Shown piece by piece: positions 7,901 to 14,787 of a DNA stretch of 21,196 nt (its first letter is position 1; each line of letters begins with the position of its first letter). The translations under genes and the position numbers were made by a program. Origin of the DNA: a virus; the IMG/VR virus record IMGVR_UViG_3300026518_000066, positions 1 to 21,196 of that record, one strand, 5' to 3'. The notes beneath the pieces were generated by a model. That model was not told where the DNA came from, did not search any database, and was given only the letters and a program-made list of their open reading frames with translations.

Positions 7901-8754
7901 GTAAAGGAACAGAAGCAGAACAACAACTAGCACAAATAGGTGGACTAGGTAGAAGTACAGACATGCTAAATCTTAGATATGCTCATAGAGGATTTTCAAA
8001 TGAGTTTTTAGAAAGTGGTAGTGGAGCATTTAATGAATTTAGAAAAGGTACTATGTTAATGAGAGATTTAGTTGTGTATTGGTCTGGATTAGCTGGCATA
8101 GGTGATGTATTGCAATTAGCTAATAAATTTGCACATACAGAACAAATAGCCAAGATAGCTAATAACTTAGAGCATAGTATCCCTAGCGAAAGATTTATAG
8201 AATTTGGTATTACTAAAGAAAGAATAGCTAGACTTAAACAGCATATGAAGTTTGATAAAGACGGTAATCTTTTAGCAATAGATTATGGCAAAATGGGTAT
8301 TAAAGCACAAGATGATTTAAAGGCTATGTTGTTTAATATGAACCAAGCTATAACACCTGAAACAACAGTAGGCGAAACTGCATTGTTTGCACATACTAGC
8401 TCACTTGGTAGAGTAATGAGCAGCCTAGTGTCTTATCCTATGCAACAGTTTAATATACAAGGCATACAAGGTGTTAAAAGAATGGATAAGTATAGTGCTA
8501 TACAATTAATGGCTGGTATAGGTGGAACATATTTAGGGTTAAGTGCTAGAAATTCTCTGTTTAATAAAGGAATGTCAGAAGAAGATACATTAAAATATTC
8601 TTTGCTTAATTCACCTCAATTATTGGCTGCTGGTGTTATAAGAGCTAATGCTAATCCTGCACCAATGAAAACAATACAGAATATTACATCACAAATATCA
8701 AACCTAATGCAATTTACTGATAGTAGTTATGGGAGTAAATATATAAATGAGTAA
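4945..8754 (+). CDS. internal virion protein, T7 gp16-like ejection protein
   Basis: This 1269-residue protein is the largest in the window and takes the gp16 place (T7 gp16 has 1318 residues). Such proteins line the inner-membrane part of the DNA ejection channel. Hydrophobic stretches occur near residues 190-215 (after SSKEIALTTIASSLLT), 506-524 and 533-547 (NIITALLVIALGYSF). Residues about 340-410 form a charged helical segment with repeated KAEQELKIAKTEQDISKAKL-like units, probably coiled coil. T7 gp16 starts with a lytic transglycosylase domain; I see no such catalytic Glu motif here. The gene overlaps the small terminase candidate by 8 bases. The assignment rests on order, size and membrane pattern. 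Confidence 0.65.
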   Translation: MDNRDFTDLERFNTVTTPSIGNTSADINLIQENVTAERNKREQAINKLQVDARQANPDRFNKGGGQSIKYILDHRGETNTDNKEATKYIDEKWKATKQVAKEGNYIFKWLDSKERDNRIKKADTSLNANPINIKDTMAMDILNKQGLPLEYLKYIRSAKTDKGLETTIEWAKEDAKTKGLIAKTMSSKEIALTTIASSLLTPDMVIPVALPSAIYKVARIGEALDKASIAYKASQVARTTKFIAGTEFGAQAATSFFHHNIDKDYTTADAITDTLIYGTIGTAITRFVTPKALEDIANNTIYGNETKVHKWFKTEAEAKAYGLEKPKIKPIDTKIVTHEAETNIAKLESKRIVARITRKQKLIEPRSRLAKAEQELKIAKTEQDISKAKLDIQQAKDDIKLIESEHRKIMLGHLKNIKAIRESIPQALKVERYTWHTQEPSSQLEKIYQSIKKNKDIGHTQVVEKQIDIAKENFPEETKQIEDLVTGKNRSFLNSIAFKKLSKTQKALVISSGLIGTSAYASGGSSQDNTATNIITALLVIALGYSFRGSLNALFKSQTGIGGLTEGLKNSLVKASKDIVHEESMVDAGALRRTSTSLAEKAYTQFLSTSAPFVKAGGKAKEFITKMLFNKDFGDGALTLKTEWTKERISNYNIAEKKWFRVWQEENSLGRNILAMNQNDMKRFRELVMNVKEGVIDSDSKAIQGLLDEAIHSGMEHMVEVNKTYGTHGFDKIKYEKNYVPRLWRNSNINTILSTMTDTQIEAFRQVLIKSIESKNAIKEADTFIKSWRSKIYNASESSKADIVGMLSNQGLLKDGEDIDTILDAITGVGDRTARAKYKVKMNMRTLKEGLDELGIEGLGFNDILDRNSASIMDKLANQMYGTAAMSKSGYTSSVKLSNAIKAVMEQDSELGKQAQQIADIVKGVPLETDNKLLQDLSGVAKDLTIATRLPTVIFSMPPEMLQTLFSNGFFNGLKNVGKAIKVKIGKGTEAEQQLAQIGGLGRSTDMLNLRYAHRGFSNEFLESGSGAFNEFRKGTMLMRDLVVYWSGLAGIGDVLQLANKFAHTEQIAKIANNLEHSIPSERFIEFGITKERIARLKQHMKFDKDGNLLAIDYGKMGIKAQDDLKAMLFNMNQAITPETTVGETALFAHTSSLGRVMSSLVSYPMQQFNIQGIQGVKRMDKYSAIQLMAGIGGTYLGLSARNSLFNKGMSEEDTLKYSLLNSPQLLAAGVIRANANPAPMKTIQNITSQISNLMQFTDSSYGSKYINE

Positions 8755-8968
8755 ACAAGAAGAGTTAAAACAATTAGATGATTTGCTTAGAAGCAAAATG
8801 ATAGAATGTTTGCAAGATGATGGGGATATATCTATATTAAAAGATTTATCACCTATCGTAATGTATCTTAGTAAAAATAATACAGTAGCAGAGAAAGCTA
8901 GAACTACTGAAGAAGATATTATAAAACAAAGAATAAGAGAAGCAGAAAAGAGAAGAAAAAATAAATGA
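8747..8968 (+). CDS. probable small terminase subunit (DNA maturase A)
   Basis: This 73-residue protein starts with helix-forming LKQLDDLLRSKMIECLQDDG and ends with the basic tail RIREAEKRRKNK. The layout (a short helical N-terminus, an acidic turn, then a helix and basic tail) resembles the very short small terminases of T7-like phages, such as T7 gp18 (89 residues), which recognise DNA and regulate the large subunit. Its position directly before the large terminase, with an ATGA overlap at 8965-8968, supports this. No helix-turn-helix is obvious. It could also be an unrelated small structural protein. Confidence 0.55.
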   Translation: MSKQEELKQLDDLLRSKMIECLQDDGDISILKDLSPIVMYLSKNNTVAEKARTTEEDIIKQRIREAEKRRKNK

Positions 8969-10698
8969 TAGATTTCGTTACAGCTACACCAGAAGAAACA
9001 ATAGAATATTTTACCCAAAATAAATGGGGAAATGTATATGATGATGATAAATATTTTAGAGACGAAGAGTTAGAAGATAATTTCATAGTCTTTTGTACTT
9101 ATGCTTTTGCTTGGCAAGGATTACCTAGACCTACCTATAATCAATATATGATAGCACTACATCTATATAAAAAAGAAAATCAACACAGAATGGTATGGGC
9201 GAGCAGAGGATTAGGAAAGAGTTACTTCTCACAATTATATGTAACTTGGAGATTATTAAATAATCCTAACGAGCATATATTAGTAATGTCTGCTTCTACA
9301 AGTAGAGCTAGTAATTATACAGGTTTTGTAAAGAAGCTGATAGGTCTATTGCCTATAACTAAACCAATGATGCCACAACACAATAAACAAAGAACTTCAT
9401 CTCTTGCATTTGATGTTGTAGGTGCAGAAGCTAGTGATAGTCCATCATTGTATGCTGTTGGTGTAGGCACTGCTGTAACAGGTTTTAGAGGTACTTTGGT
9501 TATTGCAGATGATATAGAGAGTAGTGTTACAGCTCAATCTACTACACAAACAGAAACAACTTTACAACAATTCTATGAAGCAATGAACTTGCTTATAAGT
9601 GGTAAAGATGAAAGTATTATATTAGCTACTCCTCACTCTATTAGTAGTTTATATATTGAACTATTAGATAGAGGTTGGAAGCTATTAGCTTTACCTGCTG
9701 AAGTACCTGGTAGTGATAGTGCTTACTTTGGTGGTTTATCACCCCATATTAAAGATATGATAGATAAAGGTATGATAGGTATAGCAGTAGATGAAAGACT
9801 TAATAAAGACTTCTTGTTATCCAAAAAGATGAGAATAGGTAAGTCTAACTTTAAATTACAATACCAATTAGATGTATCAGATAGTGATGATTTAAAATAT
9901 CCATTAAAGCTATCAGACTTTATAGTTATGGATGTAGATAATGAAGGTGCTCCATTAAAAGTAAATCATTCATCTATGCCTGATAAACAATTATATATAA
10001 AACATCATGGTTTTAAAGCTGATAGATTTTATAGTCCATCTTATATTAGTAATGAAACTGCACCTTATGAAATGAAATTAATGAGTATAGACCCAAGCGG
10101 AAAGGGTAAGGATGAAATAGGTATCTCCATTATATATTCTTTAAATACTAGATTATTTATTAAAAAGATAACAGGTATTCAAGGTGGCTATGAAGATGAT
10201 AATATGATACAGATAGCTCAATTATGTAAAATACATAATATAGATACTTTGCTATTAGAAGAGAATTGGGGAGGTGGTATGTTTACTAAAATGTTAGAAC
10301 CTCATCTAGTCAGAATAAGTCCTAAGACAGAGATAGATGAAGTTAATGTTCGAGGACAAAAAGAAATTCGTATTATAGAAGCACTAGAACCACTCTTAAA
10401 TCAACATAGATTAGTTATTGATAAAGATACACTAGATAAAGACTTTAACGCTTCAGCAGTCAATAGCTTTACTTACCAGCTATCTAAGATAACTAAAGAA
10501 AAAGATAGTCTAAGACACGATGATAGATTAGATAGTTTAGCTAATGGTGTAATTTATATGATAGATAAAATGAGTGATAATGAAGAGTTTGGAATAGAGA
10601 AATGGAATGAGAAAGAGGGTAAAAATAATTTAGATTTTACCCTCTCAATGTTTGACAACAGAAATATAGTTAATTCTAATTATGGCTTAGTCTTCTAA
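8965..10698 (+). CDS. large terminase subunit (DNA maturase B, T7 gp19-like)
   Basis: This 577-residue packaging motor has an ATPase half with Walker A ASRGLGKSY (residues 79-87), Walker B LVIADDIE (178-185) and a coupling motif ILATPHS (219-225). The nuclease half has MSIDPSGKGKDEIG with Asp376, a second acidic site LLLEENWGGG (429-438) and LRHDDRLDSLANGV (517-529) supplying the late acidic residues. Such enzymes cut concatemers and pump DNA into proheads. The ATPase spacing and the D-P-S-G-x-G-x-D pattern match the T7 gp19 branch. It is the last gene of the rightward block, and its TAA overlaps the stop of the leftward adenine methylase by four bases. Confidence 0.92.
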   Translation: MIDFVTATPEETIEYFTQNKWGNVYDDDKYFRDEELEDNFIVFCTYAFAWQGLPRPTYNQYMIALHLYKKENQHRMVWASRGLGKSYFSQLYVTWRLLNNPNEHILVMSASTSRASNYTGFVKKLIGLLPITKPMMPQHNKQRTSSLAFDVVGAEASDSPSLYAVGVGTAVTGFRGTLVIADDIESSVTAQSTTQTETTLQQFYEAMNLLISGKDESIILATPHSISSLYIELLDRGWKLLALPAEVPGSDSAYFGGLSPHIKDMIDKGMIGIAVDERLNKDFLLSKKMRIGKSNFKLQYQLDVSDSDDLKYPLKLSDFIVMDVDNEGAPLKVNHSSMPDKQLYIKHHGFKADRFYSPSYISNETAPYEMKLMSIDPSGKGKDEIGISIIYSLNTRLFIKKITGIQGGYEDDNMIQIAQLCKIHNIDTLLLEENWGGGMFTKMLEPHLVRISPKTEIDEVNVRGQKEIRIIEALEPLLNQHRLVIDKDTLDKDFNASAVNSFTYQLSKITKEKDSLRHDDRLDSLANGVIYMIDKMSDNEEFGIEKWNEKEGKNNLDFTLSMFDNRNIVNSNYGLVF

Positions 10699-11597
10699 AA
10701 TAAGCTTTTTATGTTATGTTCTTTATTACAAAATAACTTTTCTACCACTTTGTTATTTGCTGCTCCTGATAAAGTGCATCTATGCTTAAATTCTGCTACA
10801 CAAGGTAAATCAAACTCATAACTACTCACATAAATTTTATATGGACTTTGTTTTATATAGTCCATAAGCTCTTTATAATTTAAATCCTCTTTATATTTTG
10901 CAGTACCATAGTATGGTGGGTCAAGATAAATAATTGTTTCATTTATTGGAGTATCTATAACAACTTCATCATAAGATTTGTTTTGTATCTCGAGCTGTTG
11001 GAGCTGTTGGAGCTGTTGGAGCTGTTGCAGTCGTTCTAGGTGTTGCAGTCGTTCTAGGTGTTGGAGGTCTATTATTCCAACTTGTTTTTTTAACATTGCC
11101 ATAATAGTTATTCTATCTTTACCCATGTAACTTTTATCTATCATTTCTTTTTTATATAAATTATTAAAAGCCTGTCTTGATTTTTCGCATTGATTTATGA
11201 CTATTTCATGCAATAACCGCTTAGGCTCTTCGATGTCTCTACCAAACAAATAATCTTTTTGATTATTCCCAAAACTCCAAACAACCGCACAAAGTCCACC
11301 AAACCAAGTATTGTCGTTTTTATGTTTATTAAAAGTATCTCTATCTGCCCATTTGTAAAACTCTTTAGCTACACCTTCCTTTTGTATTTTTTTTAGTAAC
11401 TCAACTACTCCAGTATTTAACTCATTATAGATAACCCTTTTAATCTTTTTTCTCCTCAAAGCTTCAAAACTTATGGCTCCACCACCACCAAACAAATCAT
11501 AGAAGTATTTAGTATTTGGATTGGCTTGTAATATCTTATCTATAATTGGTTTTGCTAATTTTCGTTTACTGCCCATATATGGCATACATAACTTCAC
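10695..11597 (-). CDS. DNA adenine N6-methyltransferase (Dam / D12 class)
   Basis: This 300-residue enzyme transfers a methyl group from SAM to adenine in DNA. PYMGSKRKLA (residues 6-15) and DLFGGGGAIS (34-43) form the SAM-binding region; IIYLDPPYY (222-230) is the catalytic D-P-P-Y motif IV. Between them, in the target recognition region, residues 178-203 are a run with Leu every third position (HLERLQ units, then QLQ units). No partner restriction enzyme is nearby, so protection from host restriction or marking of phage DNA is likely. The chosen start is GTG at 11597, six bases after AAAGGA; its TAGTG overlap couples it to the gene before. An ATG at 11585 is the alternative. Confidence 0.88.
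   Translation of the reverse strand: MKLCMPYMGSKRKLAKPIIDKILQANPNTKYFYDLFGGGGAISFEALRRKKIKRVIYNELNTGVVELLKKIQKEGVAKEFYKWADRDTFNKHKNDNTWFGGLCAVVWSFGNNQKDYLFGRDIEEPKRLLHEIVINQCEKSRQAFNNLYKKEMIDKSYMGKDRITIMAMLKKQVGIIDLQHLERLQHLERLQQLQQLQQLQQLEIQNKSYDEVVIDTPINETIIYLDPPYYGTAKYKEDLNYKELMDYIKQSPYKIYVSSYEFDLPCVAEFKHRCTLSGAANNKVVEKLFCNKEHNIKSLF
10992..11060 (-). repeat. in-frame tandem repeats inside the adenine methylase
   Basis: Two perfect 18-bp copies (11025-11042 and 11043-11060, each coding HLERLQ) adjoin three perfect 9-bp copies (10998-11006, 11007-11015, 11016-11024, coding QLQ) and a partial one. Both periods are multiples of three, so changes in copy number keep the frame. The peptide has Leu at every third residue, not a heptad zipper. 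Confidence 0.9.
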
Positions 11598-11791
11598 TAC
11601 TTATCCTTTACAGTCTTATGTTGTTTCATCTCATCAACTATACTTCTTATCTCTGATACAGGTAAATCATTAATACCAGCTATATACCCTTCTAAACCTA
11701 ACAGAGCAGTAAACAACTGACTATCATTGTCTGTTTCTATATTAAACTTAGCTCTGTTCTTTTTGTCAAATTCTATATATATCTTTCCCAT
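11597..11791 (-). CDS. small hypothetical protein
   Basis: This 64-residue protein begins MGKIYIEFDKKNRAKFNIET, which looks like two short beta strands, then has a helical middle (SQLFTALLGLEGYIAGI) and a charged end. AAAGGA lies seven bases before the ATG, and the stop overlaps the GTG start of the adenine methylase (TAGTG). A non-coding stretch of 98 bases lies upstream. I recognise no family; it has the feel of a small conserved phage protein. Its existence as a gene is supported by the ribosome binding site and coupling. Confidence 0.65.
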   Translation of the reverse strand: MGKIYIEFDKKNRAKFNIETDNDSQLFTALLGLEGYIAGINDLPVSEIRSIVDEMKQHKTVKDK

Positions 11792-11810
11792 TTTGTTTTC
11801 CTTTGTGTTT

Positions 11811-11820
11811 ATGGTATAAT
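11811..11820 (+). promoter_or_regulatory. possible plus-strand extended -10 element
   Basis: ATGGTATAAT is a near-ideal extended -10 (TGnTATAAT) on the strand opposite to the flanking genes. The -35 region is weak (TTGTTT at 11793-11798). A transcript from here would run into the hairpin at 11860-11883, giving a short RNA of roughly 60 bases antisense to the leftward operon. It may be a chance match in AT-rich DNA. Confidence 0.25.
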
Positions 11821-11859
11821 TTCAATACCTTTTGATTTGAAGACTTCTTACATCTTCTA

Positions 11860-11883
11860 GGGATAGGAGTAATTACCTATCCC
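11860..11883. terminator. 8-bp perfect hairpin, possible terminator
   Basis: GGGATAGG (11860-11867) and CCTATCCC (11876-11883) form a perfect stem with an 8-base loop, in the only gap between 10695 and 13501. It lies just after the stop of the leftward 67-aa gene. Neither strand has a clean U-run after the stem (plus strand: CTCCTCTT), so it may be an RNA processing or regulatory hairpin instead. Confidence 0.4.
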
Positions 11884-11889
11884 CTCCTC

Positions 11890-12093
11890 TTAAACTAATT
11901 CACTAATACATTGCGTAGCAAACCTACTTAAACCTCGTCTATCTATTAACTGATAATACATACCTATACCATCTTTACCAAATACATCTTCAAGTAAATC
12001 TTGTATCTCTTTTTTTGTTATACAGGCATCTACCTTAAACAAATCTATACAATCCTCTTTATAGTTTAAAACTACTAAGTATTTATTCTTCAT
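11890..12093 (-). CDS. small hypothetical protein
   Basis: This 67-residue protein, MKNKYLVVLNYKEDCIDLFK and onward, has a strand-like start, a probable helix at residues 26-40 (TKKEIQDLLEDVFG) and a mixed end. GGAAGGA lies five bases before the ATG, and the start overlaps the end of the GIY-YIG-like gene by four bases (ATGA type). A hairpin follows its stop. I recognise no family. Confidence 0.6.
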   Translation of the reverse strand: MKNKYLVVLNYKEDCIDLFKVDACITKKEIQDLLEDVFGKDGIGMYYQLIDRRGLSRFATQCISELV

Positions 12094-12506
12094 ATCAATC
12101 CTTCCATTGCATTATCAAAAAACTTACCACCAATATTCTTATTATTAAAATTATCATTAAACAGTACATCTTCTTGAAATAATAATTTCTGTTCCAAATA
12201 AGTAGCAGTTCTTTTATTTGAGGTAAAATATAATATCTCTTTTAATATCAATTTCTTACCCTTATTCTCTTTACTAGAACCAACATACTTTATAAAAGGT
12301 AAATCTTTTAGCTCTACTCTCTTATAGTTCTTTCTAATAGCTAATTGCTTTTTGGTTGGTTTAATCTTTCTTATAGCTCTTACAGTCTTATACCCTATAT
12401 ACATAGTCATATCTTCATAATATAACTTATATACGATATGAGTACAGTTATCAGGTATATCATTATGAGATAATACTCTTTCTCCTTTATATATCCAATT
12501 AATCAA
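12090..12506 (-). CDS. GIY-YIG-like endonuclease (SegE-like)
   Basis: This 138-residue protein has the marks of a compact phage GIY-YIG nuclease: HIVYKLYYEDMTMYIGYK (residues 23-40) covers the GIY and YIG strands. A central LPFIKYVGSSKE matches the W-x-x-Y-x-G-S-S element of the family, and YLEQKLLF and the later Asn-rich NDNFNNKNIGGKFF match its acidic and terminal elements. Such proteins cut DNA as homing enzymes or act in processing phage DNA. The first motif reads VYK rather than GIY, so activity is not assured. The start is an uncommon TTG at 12506, set by AGGAGGA just upstream inside the previous gene. Location beside SSB suggests a DNA metabolism role. Confidence 0.55.
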   Translation of the reverse strand: MINWIYKGERVLSHNDIPDNCTHIVYKLYYEDMTMYIGYKTVRAIRKIKPTKKQLAIRKNYKRVELKDLPFIKYVGSSKENKGKKLILKEILYFTSNKRTATYLEQKLLFQEDVLFNDNFNNKNIGGKFFDNAMEGLI

Positions 12507-12783
12507 ATAATCCTCCTATTTCACTATCTATTTTCTCTGATAGTTTATCGATAGCATCAGTACCTAATTTATCAAATAAATAACCTATAAGACTATTCTT
12601 ATCTTTATCAAAATGTATAAACACTTTACTTTGATAATCATAAGCACAAAAGAAAGGACTAGATTTACCAGTCCAATCTTTTTTCACAATATAGATTACT
12701 TTACCATTAATAATACTAGAGTTAGTTTTAGTTAATCTTTTTATCTCTGGCTCATAGACTTTACATTTATCTATATCTCTCAT
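12499..12783 (-). CDS. hypothetical protein
   Basis: This 94-residue protein has a central beta-rich segment (INGKVIYIVKKDWTGKSSPF) and a helical end with SLIGYLFDKLGTDAIDKLSE, closing with GGLFD. It begins two bases after the SSB stop and overlaps the start of the GIY-YIG-like gene, whose ribosome binding site lies within its Gly-Gly codons. No strong Shine-Dalgarno precedes its own start, so translation probably depends on that of SSB. I recognise no family; a replication accessory role is only suggested by the neighbours. Confidence 0.6.
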   Translation of the reverse strand: MRDIDKCKVYEPEIKRLTKTNSSIINGKVIYIVKKDWTGKSSPFFCAYDYQSKVFIHFDKDKNSLIGYLFDKLGTDAIDKLSEKIDSEIGGLFD

Positions 12784-12784
12784 T

Positions 12785-13501
12785 TTAAAAATCTATTTCA
12801 TCATCTTCGTCTATTTCTGTCTCTTTTGTTTCCTCTAGCTTAACTCTCTTTATAGCTTTATCACTATTAAGAAAGTTCTCTGTATCTTTCATCATTTTAG
12901 GTTCTTTTTCTTTAAGTACCTCTATCGGTGCTAATCCATCTTTAGTGAATACACCATATAATTTCTTGTCATAGTATGGATTACCATTACTGTCTCTAGC
13001 TATATCAGTCTTATCTACTTCACCATTAGTATAAGCATACTTCTCTTCCTCTCTAATCGCTATATATAAATCTTTACCTATTAAATCAATAATAGTTTCA
13101 CCTTCTACTTCTACTGTTTTGCCATAGTTTTTATAGCTAATAGTTTCTTCTTTGGTTTTCATATCTTCTAAAGATAATGCTTCACCAGTAGCTACAAAAT
13201 ATAATTGTTTAAACATTTTGAAGTCTGGTAAAGATACAGTCTTACCATTCATTTGACAAGTAGTTATTAGTTTACCACCTTTGTTGCTAACAATATACAA
13301 TACTAAGTTAATAGCATTACTACCACCAAAGATAAGGTTACAAGCTATACCTTTTTTCTTTGTTTTAGTTAAAAATGCTTTTTCTATGGTTGTATAATAT
13401 ACTCCGCCTTTATCTATAAATCCTCCACCTTGATTACTGTCCATATCATTCTTTGTTACTTCTTCACTTGCTTCTATTACATTTTTTAACATACTACTCA
13501 T
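12785..13501 (-). CDS. single-stranded DNA-binding protein
   Basis: This 238-residue protein has a beta-rich core (residues 28-105) starting GGGFIDKGGVYYTTIEKAFL and including LPDFKMFKQLYFVATGE, as in phage SSB-like proteins. It ends with the acidic tail EIDEDDEIDF. A flexible acidic tail with a terminal aromatic residue is the hallmark of SSBs (E. coli SSB, T7 gp2.5) and recruits replication and recombination partners. It would coat single strands during phage replication. The ATG follows AAAGGA by six bases, and the gene follows the methylase and ERF genes in the same operon. The tail is clear; the exact SSB family is inferred. Confidence 0.7.
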   Translation of the reverse strand: MSSMLKNVIEASEEVTKNDMDSNQGGGFIDKGGVYYTTIEKAFLTKTKKKGIACNLIFGGSNAINLVLYIVSNKGGKLITTCQMNGKTVSLPDFKMFKQLYFVATGEALSLEDMKTKEETISYKNYGKTVEVEGETIIDLIGKDLYIAIREEEKYAYTNGEVDKTDIARDSNGNPYYDKKLYGVFTKDGLAPIEVLKEKEPKMMKDTENFLNSDKAIKRVKLEETKETEIDEDDEIDF

Positions 13502-13575
13502 TTAATATCCTTTATAAGAGTTTTTATATCTAATCCATACAAATATATAGATAAAGATAGTTCGTTTAATCTAGC
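13498..13575 (-). other. short open remnant upstream of SSB gene
   Basis: The 96-base gap before SSB holds an open frame without a normal early start codon, reading RLNELSLSIYLYGLDIKTLI and then KDIK, stopping in an ATGA overlap with the SSB start. Its first part shares an exact 18-bp stretch (13553-13570) with 18124-18141, in the 69-aa gene, which there encodes LNELSL in the same frame. It may be a remnant of a related gene or a shared DNA site. Confidence 0.3.
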
Positions 13576-13597
13576 TTATCCTAGACACCTTTAACTA

Positions 13598-14221
13598 TTA
13601 AAATAAACCATTATGTACTATAATTGGTTTTTCCAACATTCTCTCAAAGATATATAATCCTATTTCAGGATTAACCATGTTTCGTAATATTTGTCGTTTA
13701 TTGTCTATTTTAATTTTAGACAAATTAACTCCATATACCGTGCTATTGTCTTTTATATTCATATGCTTTCTTTTATCTTTTATTTTACAAAAAGGTATCT
13801 TAAAATTACTCCAAAGAGGATGCCTGTGTAAAACAACATCAGGTTTTATTAAGTATTGATAGTACGGTATTACATTCTCGATTACCCATCTTGTATTTTT
13901 TTTAGCAAAGTGTTGCAATAATATAATCTCTTGATAAATGGTCATATCCGGATATAATGCTTTATATTGCCCTGAATGCACTCCACATCTTCTTATATCA
14001 CTATGAGTAGGACAAGGTGGACTAGCCCATATAAAATCAAATTCCTTGTAATTATTCAAAAGATACTCGTGAGCATCTGCAACTATAATTTTATCATTAG
14101 GATATAAATCTTGATATACATTGGCTATATCTTTGTTGTATTCAACTGCTGTTATATCATGTTCATCTCCCCACAACTTACGATTACCACCAATACCTGC
14201 ATATAGATTAAGTATTTTCAT
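13598..14221 (-). CDS. DNA cytosine C5-methyltransferase, compact
   Basis: This 207-residue enzyme shows the C5-methylase motifs in order: motif I LNLYAGIGG (residues 4-12), motif IV WASPPCPTHS (65-74) with catalytic Cys70, motif VI RWVIENV (111-117) and motif IX/X-like RQILRNMVNPEIGLYIFERM. It would methylate cytosine at C5 using SAM. Typical bacterial enzymes exceed 300 residues; here the target recognition part is reduced to roughly residues 130-170, as in some marine and uncultured phage versions. No restriction enzyme is nearby, so anti-restriction is the likely purpose. It starts where the ERF gene ends, with overlapping stop and start. Confidence 0.82.
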   Translation of the reverse strand: MKILNLYAGIGGNRKLWGDEHDITAVEYNKDIANVYQDLYPNDKIIVADAHEYLLNNYKEFDFIWASPPCPTHSDIRRCGVHSGQYKALYPDMTIYQEIILLQHFAKKNTRWVIENVIPYYQYLIKPDVVLHRHPLWSNFKIPFCKIKDKRKHMNIKDNSTVYGVNLSKIKIDNKRQILRNMVNPEIGLYIFERMLEKPIIVHNGLF

Positions 14222-14784
14222 TACTTAATAACTCCATCATTATCATCTTCAGCAGCTATCATAAATAATGCTTGTATAACATATCTTCTAGCATAAGTAC
14301 AACATATTCCTATTTGTTGAGGAGCTGATAAAGATTTACTACTAGATAATGGTATCTCTAAAGTAGATTTAAACCATTCTCCACTTTCATGCAATACTGT
14401 TGTATGAGTAGCTACATTAGTGCCTATAAGTTGATGAGTTTGCATTATAGCTAATCCATTCTTGGCTAATATAGGTCTAACTAAGTCTACTAAGCTATCA
14501 AGAGTTAAATACTTGTAATTGTATCCTTCCTTGTTTTTAGCTCCATTAGACATTTGTCCAATAGCTTTAACAAGTGCTTTAGATATATTAGATATGTCTT
14601 CACTCATAGTTTCATTGCTACTAGCTACTACTGTTTCTACTTTAACCTCTTCTTTTTTTTCTTTTATAGCTATAAACAAATCTCTCATTTGTTCTTTAGT
14701 GTAATCTTTATCTTCAACAGTATAACCTACGCTTGTCTTAATGGCTTCATATATTTTACCATCTGATTTACTTTTAACTTTCAT
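14221..14784 (-). CDS. erf: ERF-family single-strand annealing recombinase
   Basis: This 187-residue protein ends with the ERF superfamily signature: NYKYLTLDSLVDLVRPILAK (residues about 89-108), then APQQIGICCTYARRYVIQAL and AAEDDNDG. ERF proteins, named from P22, anneal complementary single strands and help phage DNA recombine or form concatemers. The first 75 residues are a poorly conserved, Lys/Glu-rich lead. The gene lies between the YopX-like gene and the cytosine methylase, with the exonuclease at 18197 as a likely supplier of single strands. Assignment is strong from the Y-A-R-R-Y and D-D-x-D-G motifs. Confidence 0.87.
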   Translation of the reverse strand: MKVKSKSDGKIYEAIKTSVGYTVEDKDYTKEQMRDLFIAIKEKKEEVKVETVVASSNETMSEDISNISKALVKAIGQMSNGAKNKEGYNYKYLTLDSLVDLVRPILAKNGLAIMQTHQLIGTNVATHTTVLHESGEWFKSTLEIPLSSSKSLSAPQQIGICCTYARRYVIQALFMIAAEDDNDGVIK

Positions 14785-14787
14785 CTT

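Noticed and set aside
10992-11060. Target of a diversity-generating retroelement
   Set aside because: No reverse transcriptase or template repeat is visible in the window; perfect tandem copies point to slippage or unequal exchange.
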